Assembly (NCBI GenBank): GCA_001724265.1
Contig: MEDY01000474.1
Location: 1-24,204 of the forward strand
DNA length: 24,204 bases
Origin: Rhizaria sp. SCN 62-66
Taxonomy: Eukaryota; Rhizaria, unplaced
Reading direction: 5' to 3'
Part shown: positions 20,952-24,204 of the stretch, in pieces
How positions within the stretch are numbered: position 1 is the first letter of the stretch
How the letters are laid out: each line of letters starts with the position of its first letter
Position numbers and translations under genes: made by a program
The notes under the pieces: generated by a model
What the model was told of the DNA's origin: nothing
The model's database searches: none
The model's input: only the letters and a program-made list of their open reading frames with translations

Positions 20952-21233
20952 TATGTCTGAGTCAAGCTACGTCGCTCGCCCTCGTCACGGTGCACGTAGT
21001 AACTCGCCAGTCTACGGTTAGTCCACGGTTGAGATTTTTAAATGTATGCTCCTCGGTGCATAGTATCGTCAAGTGGAATCAACACCAGTTTATTCGTTCT
21101 TTTGTCTTCTTAATAGTGTTTACCCAATTTTATATTGTGAATCTGACTGCTTATTATGAGATATCGACAATGGTGTGAAGCCTCAACCAACCACTTGCTT
21201 CTTCATGGTTCCTCTTTACTTGCCGCCGACAGA

Positions 21234-23193
21234 ATGCGCCTCATTCTCGCCTGCGTTGCCTTCCTCGCCGCGACCGCCACCGCTGTCGCCGTGTCTTACC
21301 CCGAGTACGCTGGCTACACCTACGACGCCTTCCTGGCCGAGCACCGCCCCGAGACCCTGCTCTCCGGCGCCAAGCCCTGCCCCGCGCGCAAGGCTGTGTT
21401 CGAGTCCAACCTCGCGACCATCCGCTCGCACAACGCCAAGCGCGGCTCCTACTGGCTCGCAGTGAACGAGTTTGCCGACATGACTGAGGAGGAGTTCGTG
21501 GCTAAGTACACCGGCCGCGACGCGGCTTCGCGCCTCGCCTTCCAAGCCTCCGCGGCCAACCCCGCCGCCGCGCTGCGCGGTTCGCAGTACGAGGACGTGT
21601 CCGACGTCCCCGAGAGCGCCAACTGGGCCCACGCCTACGAAAATGTCCTCACGCAGGGCCAGTGCGGCTCCTGCTGGGCGTTCGGTACGTATACGCAATC
21701 AATCCCGCACAATATCTGCCCTCATCATCGCTCTTGCCACATTCTTTTGCCTAACGAATCGTGACTCTGGTTCACCTCGTTCCTTGTTGTTGTATCTCTG
21801 TCACGCTTTATGAACTTGCTTCATTCACATATATCTCCAATCTGTTCGCATTTTTATCACCACTCATCTCTTCGTATCCGATCGCGTTTGTCTGCACTGC
21901 TCTCTGATGTGTCTCGCTCTCTGCTCCGTGTCTCGCTCTCGTGTCTGCTCTGTCTGTCATGTCTGCTCTACGCCCCTGCGCAGCGACCGCGCACACCCTG
22001 ATCGGCCGCGGCTACATTGCCTCCGGCAAGCGCCTGTCCGTCTCGACGCAGCAGCTCACCTCGTGCACGCCCAACCCCCGCCACTGCGGCGGCACCGGCG
22101 GCTGCAGCGGCGCGACCTTCCAGCTCGCCGCCGACTACATCGCGCGCGCGGGCGCGCTCACCTCGGACGACGTCTACCCCTACACGTCCGGCACCACGAG
22201 CGAGACGGGCGAGTGCAAGTACGACCCGCTGTCGATGCCGCCCGTGCTTACGCTCAAGGGCTACACGCAGCTGTCGTCCAACAACAAGACCGAGGCGCTG
22301 GCCGCCATCGCGAAGGGCCCCGTATCCATCTCCGTCGCCGCCTCCAAGTGGTTCCTCTACGGTGGAGGCGTCTTCGACGGCTGCACCACCGCCGGCGACG
22401 CCATTAGTACGTTCCATCTTTGCTACAACACGCTCTCTCTCAAATCGTAGACATCCAAATTTTGTTTGATTTCTCATCGTTGCGACGACAAGTGCGAATC
22501 GCTCTCTCATCATCTTACTTACTGTCACTGCTATTGTCTCTGACTATTGCTGTTTTCACAGCCAACCACGTCGTGTCCGCGGTTGGCTACGACACCAAGG
22601 CCGGCTACATGACTCTCATCAACTCCTGGGGCCCCTCGTACGTATCATCGCATCACACTACTCTCCTTCGCTTTAAACCGCTATTATTCGCTGTGGTATG
22701 CTTGTACTTCCTCATTGCTGTTACATTGTTACATGCTCACATACTCGCGGGTTCTCTCGACTCTTTCCTCCCTCTTGCTCGCTGTTATTTTGCCGTTGGT
22801 CACGTTTAGCTGTAAGTTTCAGTGCTTCTGTATCTAATTCATTCATCATGCAGAACCGTTTTGTGATGTCTCGCTGGCTTTTTACAGATCATGACACACT
22901 TCTGCATTGCAATTTATCTCACAAATTCTTTTTATCTCTCCTCTTTTCTCTTCCTCTGTCATATTGTCATGTTCTCCCTTGTCTCGCTCTGTCCGTACGT
23001 CCGTCTCTCCTCTGCAGGGGGCGAGAAGGGCTTCATGCGCCTGAAGCTCTACGCCGAGGAGCCGGTGTTGACCAACACGAGCCCACTCGACGGCTCTGGC
23101 TGCGAGGACGACTCCCCCGCCACCGTACAGGTCGCCGGCGAGTGCGGATGGCTCTGCGACTCCGCCACCCCCATCTTCGGCAAGATCTTTTAA
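21234..23193 (+). CDS. Secreted/lysosomal papain-like cysteine protease (cathepsin L type, family C1)
   Basis: Exons are 21234-21684, 21984-22406, 22562-22637, a proposed 22810-22811, and 23018-23193. The total of 1128 bases gives 375 residues and TAA. Residues 1-19 are a signal peptide. The propeptide has the I29 pattern (FESNLATIRSHNAK, then NEFADMTEEEF), which keeps such enzymes inactive until cleavage. The mature domain begins near residue 125 (DVPESANW). Oxyanion Gln141, catalytic Cys147 (QCGSCWAF), His294 (TNHVV) and Asn312 (INSWG) are all present, with further paired Cys for disulfides. Three splice joins restore family sequence: F-A-T, D-A-I-T-N-H, and G-P-S-W-G-E-K-G. The last join needs two extra bases. 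Codon use is C-ending and orderly, unlike the low-complexity genes. It likely digests protein in a lysosome or food vacuole, or extracellularly. It converges on aconitase. Confidence 0.93.
21685..21983 (+). other. Protease intron 1 (299 bases, phase 1)
   Basis: Starts GTACGT and ends CCTGCGCAG, directly after the catalytic motif. Joining G to CG gives Ala in CWAFATAH, which fits the papain fold. The interior is T-rich. Confidence 0.93.
22407..22561 (+). other. Protease intron 2 (155 bases, phase 1)
   Basis: Starts GTACGT and ends TGTTTTCACAG, with a CTGAC branch-like motif about 20 bases before the acceptor. The join gives DAITNHVV, placing the catalytic His in context. Confidence 0.93.
22638..22809 (+). 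other. Protease intron 3 (172 bases, phase 2), first of two flanking a 2-base exon
   Basis: Starts GTACGT after the INSWGPS codons and ends CACGTTTAG. If no internal exon exists, this would merge with the next intron into one of 380 bases, and the frame would be lost. Confidence 0.6.
22810..22811 (+). other. Proposed 2-base microexon (CT)
   Basis: CT sits between TTTAG and GTAAGT. TC from exon 3, CT, and GG from the last exon spell TCC TGG (Ser-Trp), giving NSWGPSWGEKG. This is the family spacing of two residues between NSWG and the next WG. Without it the coding length is not a multiple of three. Confidence 0.55.
22812..23017 (+). other. Protease intron 4 (206 bases, phase 1)
   Basis: Starts with the consensus donor GTAAGT and ends TCCTCTGCAG after a long pyrimidine tract. 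The acceptor is secure because the following exon continues in the family sequence (GEKGFMRLKLY). The donor depends on the microexon proposal. Confidence 0.6.
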
Positions 23194-23882
23194 GTCGAAA
23201 CACAAAACGTCGAATTCAAACACTATGTCGACTCGAACTAATCATGGTTTAGATACGACGATTTTCCAAGCTGTAACAAGCGAGCCCGAGCTTGCTCATG
23301 TTGCGTCAGCAACTTCAGCCCTGTGTGACGGTTGCGACTCTAAAGTGCTGTGTGTGGGTTAACTCTCTAAAAGTTGTAGTTCTTGCCCCAGCACGTTTGT
23401 TCATGTGGTCATCTTAGTGCATATATGTATTAGCTACGCTTGTGGTGTGAAGACAGTGAAACCATCACATACAACATCTTCACTAGTAACGTTTATCAAA
23501 GTCTATCGTAGTCATCTATTCGCAGCGATTATTGCAAAGAAAATGAAGAGCATATGAATTTGGGATATTGCATCGTTTACATTGTATTATTACAATTTTG
23601 TGTAGTTATAGTGGACAGAAATGGCAGAAGAAAGTGGCAACAACAGCGGCACGCGCACACACACAGTCGCGTGGCAGCCACATGTGCGCGCAACGCGGAC
23701 AGGTGAGCTGTGGGACAGAGGGCGTGAGACAGACGTCATTGCCAGAAATAAATAGAACACTTCTGCAATAGATAAGAGTGAAGTGTAAAGTGGATAACGA
23801 CAAGGCAACGTCAACACAATGATCGGCATCAGTTTCTCTGACTCATTGTGCTGCCGCGAGGCTTAGACTTGCTGTTGCGCAC
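23194..23882. other. Convergent 3' spacer between protease and aconitase
   Basis: It holds the 3' untranslated regions of two genes that face each other. It is AT-rich to mixed in composition, and short frames here are not credible genes. One AATAAA (plus 23747-23752) is far from the protease stop, about 550 bases. No minus-strand AATAAA was found for aconitase. No tRNA-like cloverleaf was recognised. Confidence 0.5.
23747..23752 (+). promoter_or_regulatory. AATAAA, candidate polyadenylation signal of the protease gene
   Basis: This is a canonical hexamer, but it lies about 550 bases past the stop codon and close to the aconitase end. A nearer variant signal may be the real one. Confidence 0.25.
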
Positions 23883-24204
23883 TTACTTGCTCTCGCTCAT
23901 CTTGTTGAGGGCAGAGCCGGCCTTGAACCAGCCGATCTGGCCCTCGTTGAAGGTATGGTTGACGGTGAAGTTGACGACGGAGCCGTCGGCCTTGGTGGCC
24001 GTGCACTCGAGCGGCTTGCCGGGGGCGAGGCCCGCGAGGCCCTTGATCGAGATCTTGTCCGTGCCGGAGATCTTGTCGTAGTCGGCTGGGTTGGCGAAGG
24101 TGAGCGGGAGCATGCCCTGCTTCTTCAGGTTGGTCTCGTGGATGCGCGCGAAGGAGCGCGTGATGACGGCGACGCCGCCCAGGTGGCGCGGCTCCAGCGC
24201 GGCG
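23883..24204 (-). CDS. ACO2: Aconitate hydratase, mitochondrial type, C-terminal fragment (5' partial at window edge)
   Basis: The frame enters from the right edge and ends at TAA 23885-23883, leaving about 106 residues. The translation begins [10 protein letters not shown], continues [14 protein letters not shown] and [14 protein letters not shown], and ends near [18 protein letters not shown]. These are hallmarks of the swivel domain of mitochondrial aconitase, which isomerises citrate to isocitrate in the TCA cycle using a 4Fe-4S cluster. The cluster Cys residues and the active-site Ser/Arg block just before AALEPRH lie beyond the window. The frame is unbroken and the family C-terminus is complete, with only a few residues after ALNKM. 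ATG 24113 is internal and not a start. The symbol is by similarity to the animal gene. Confidence 0.94.
   Translation of the reverse strand, partial: AALEPRHLGGVAVITRSFARIHETNLKKQGMLPLTFANPADYDKISGTDKISIKGLAGLAPGKPLECTATKADGSVVNFTVNHTFNEGQIGWFKAGSALNKMSESK

Larger units (their letters stand above)
19855..21233. promoter_or_regulatory. Spacer between the giant gene and the protease gene
   Basis: The first 250 bases and the last 500 are AT-rich and should hold the promoters of the giant gene (-) and the protease (+). The middle, about 20110-20690, is of intermediate GC content and may hold a separate transcription unit (described separately). Just before the protease ATG the leader reads CCGCCGACAGAATG. 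No tRNA, CRISPR array or transposon ends were seen. Confidence 0.5.

Noticed and set aside
21156-21233. Upstream extension of the protease to the ATG at 21156
   Set aside because: The sequence is AT-rich leader. The ATG at 21234 is followed at once by a typical signal peptide, which an extension would bury.
22810-22829. A 20-base exon instead of the 2-base one in the protease
   Set aside because: It keeps the frame (TCC TGT AAG ... TTC TGG) but inserts six residues between NSWGPS and WGEKG, where papain-family proteases have a fixed two-residue gap, and it uses a poorer donor (GTATCT).
1-24204. Prokaryotic elements (CRISPR array, operon, ribosome binding sites), tRNA or rRNA genes, transposon ends
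   Set aside because: None were seen. The CAG, CCG and CCGTGG repeats are coding triplet or peptide repeats without spacers, and the introns and polyadenylation signals show a eukaryotic nuclear genome.

Overview
The window reads as nuclear DNA of a unicellular eukaryote (a protist I cannot place). The reasons are spliceosomal introns with GT..AG ends, AATAAA polyadenylation signals, long 3' spacers, a secreted papain-type protease with four or five exons, and a mitochondrial-type aconitase. Base composition has two states. Coding DNA is extremely GC-rich, while introns and intergenic spacers are AT-rich and pyrimidine-rich. That contrast is itself a useful guide to gene borders.

Layout: six genes alternate strictly in strand. 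(1) 3-1247 (+) is the 3' part of a Gly/Ala/His/Gln-rich protein of unknown function. (2) 7252-1847 (-) is an intronless 1801-residue protein with one N-terminal membrane segment and a C-terminal RING finger, probably a membrane-anchored ubiquitin ligase. (3) 7782-9887 (+) ends in a U-box split by one intron, probably a second ubiquitin ligase. (4) 19854-10204 (-) is a giant low-complexity reading frame of 3216 codons. It has a membrane segment, a possible ubiquitin-like stretch, a long poly-Gln tract, Cys clusters, acidic runs, a long coiled coil and a Gly/Ser/His/Met repeat tail. A single in-frame TAG at 16135-16137 interrupts it. (5) 21234-23193 (+) is a cathepsin L/papain-like cysteine protease with signal peptide and propeptide. 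(6) 24204-23883 (-) is the C-terminal end of aconitase. A possible extra spliced transcription unit lies at about 20110-20950.

Genes 2 and 3 are divergent from one 529-base spacer and both encode probable E3 ligases. Gene pairs 1/2, 3/4 and 5/6 converge.

Two observations stand out. First, TAG occurs inside the giant frame, and probably also inside the first exon of the U-box gene, while every genuine stop visible here is TGA (three) or TAA (three). This fits a sense meaning for UAG (Gln would fit), but sequence error or missed introns are live alternatives, especially for the U-box gene. Second, the protease frame is restored only if two bases are added between two exons. A 2-base exon CT at 22810-22811, flanked by TTTAG and GTAAGT, does this exactly and recreates the conserved Trp-Gly after the catalytic Asn. 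No transcript data were available, so both remain inferences.
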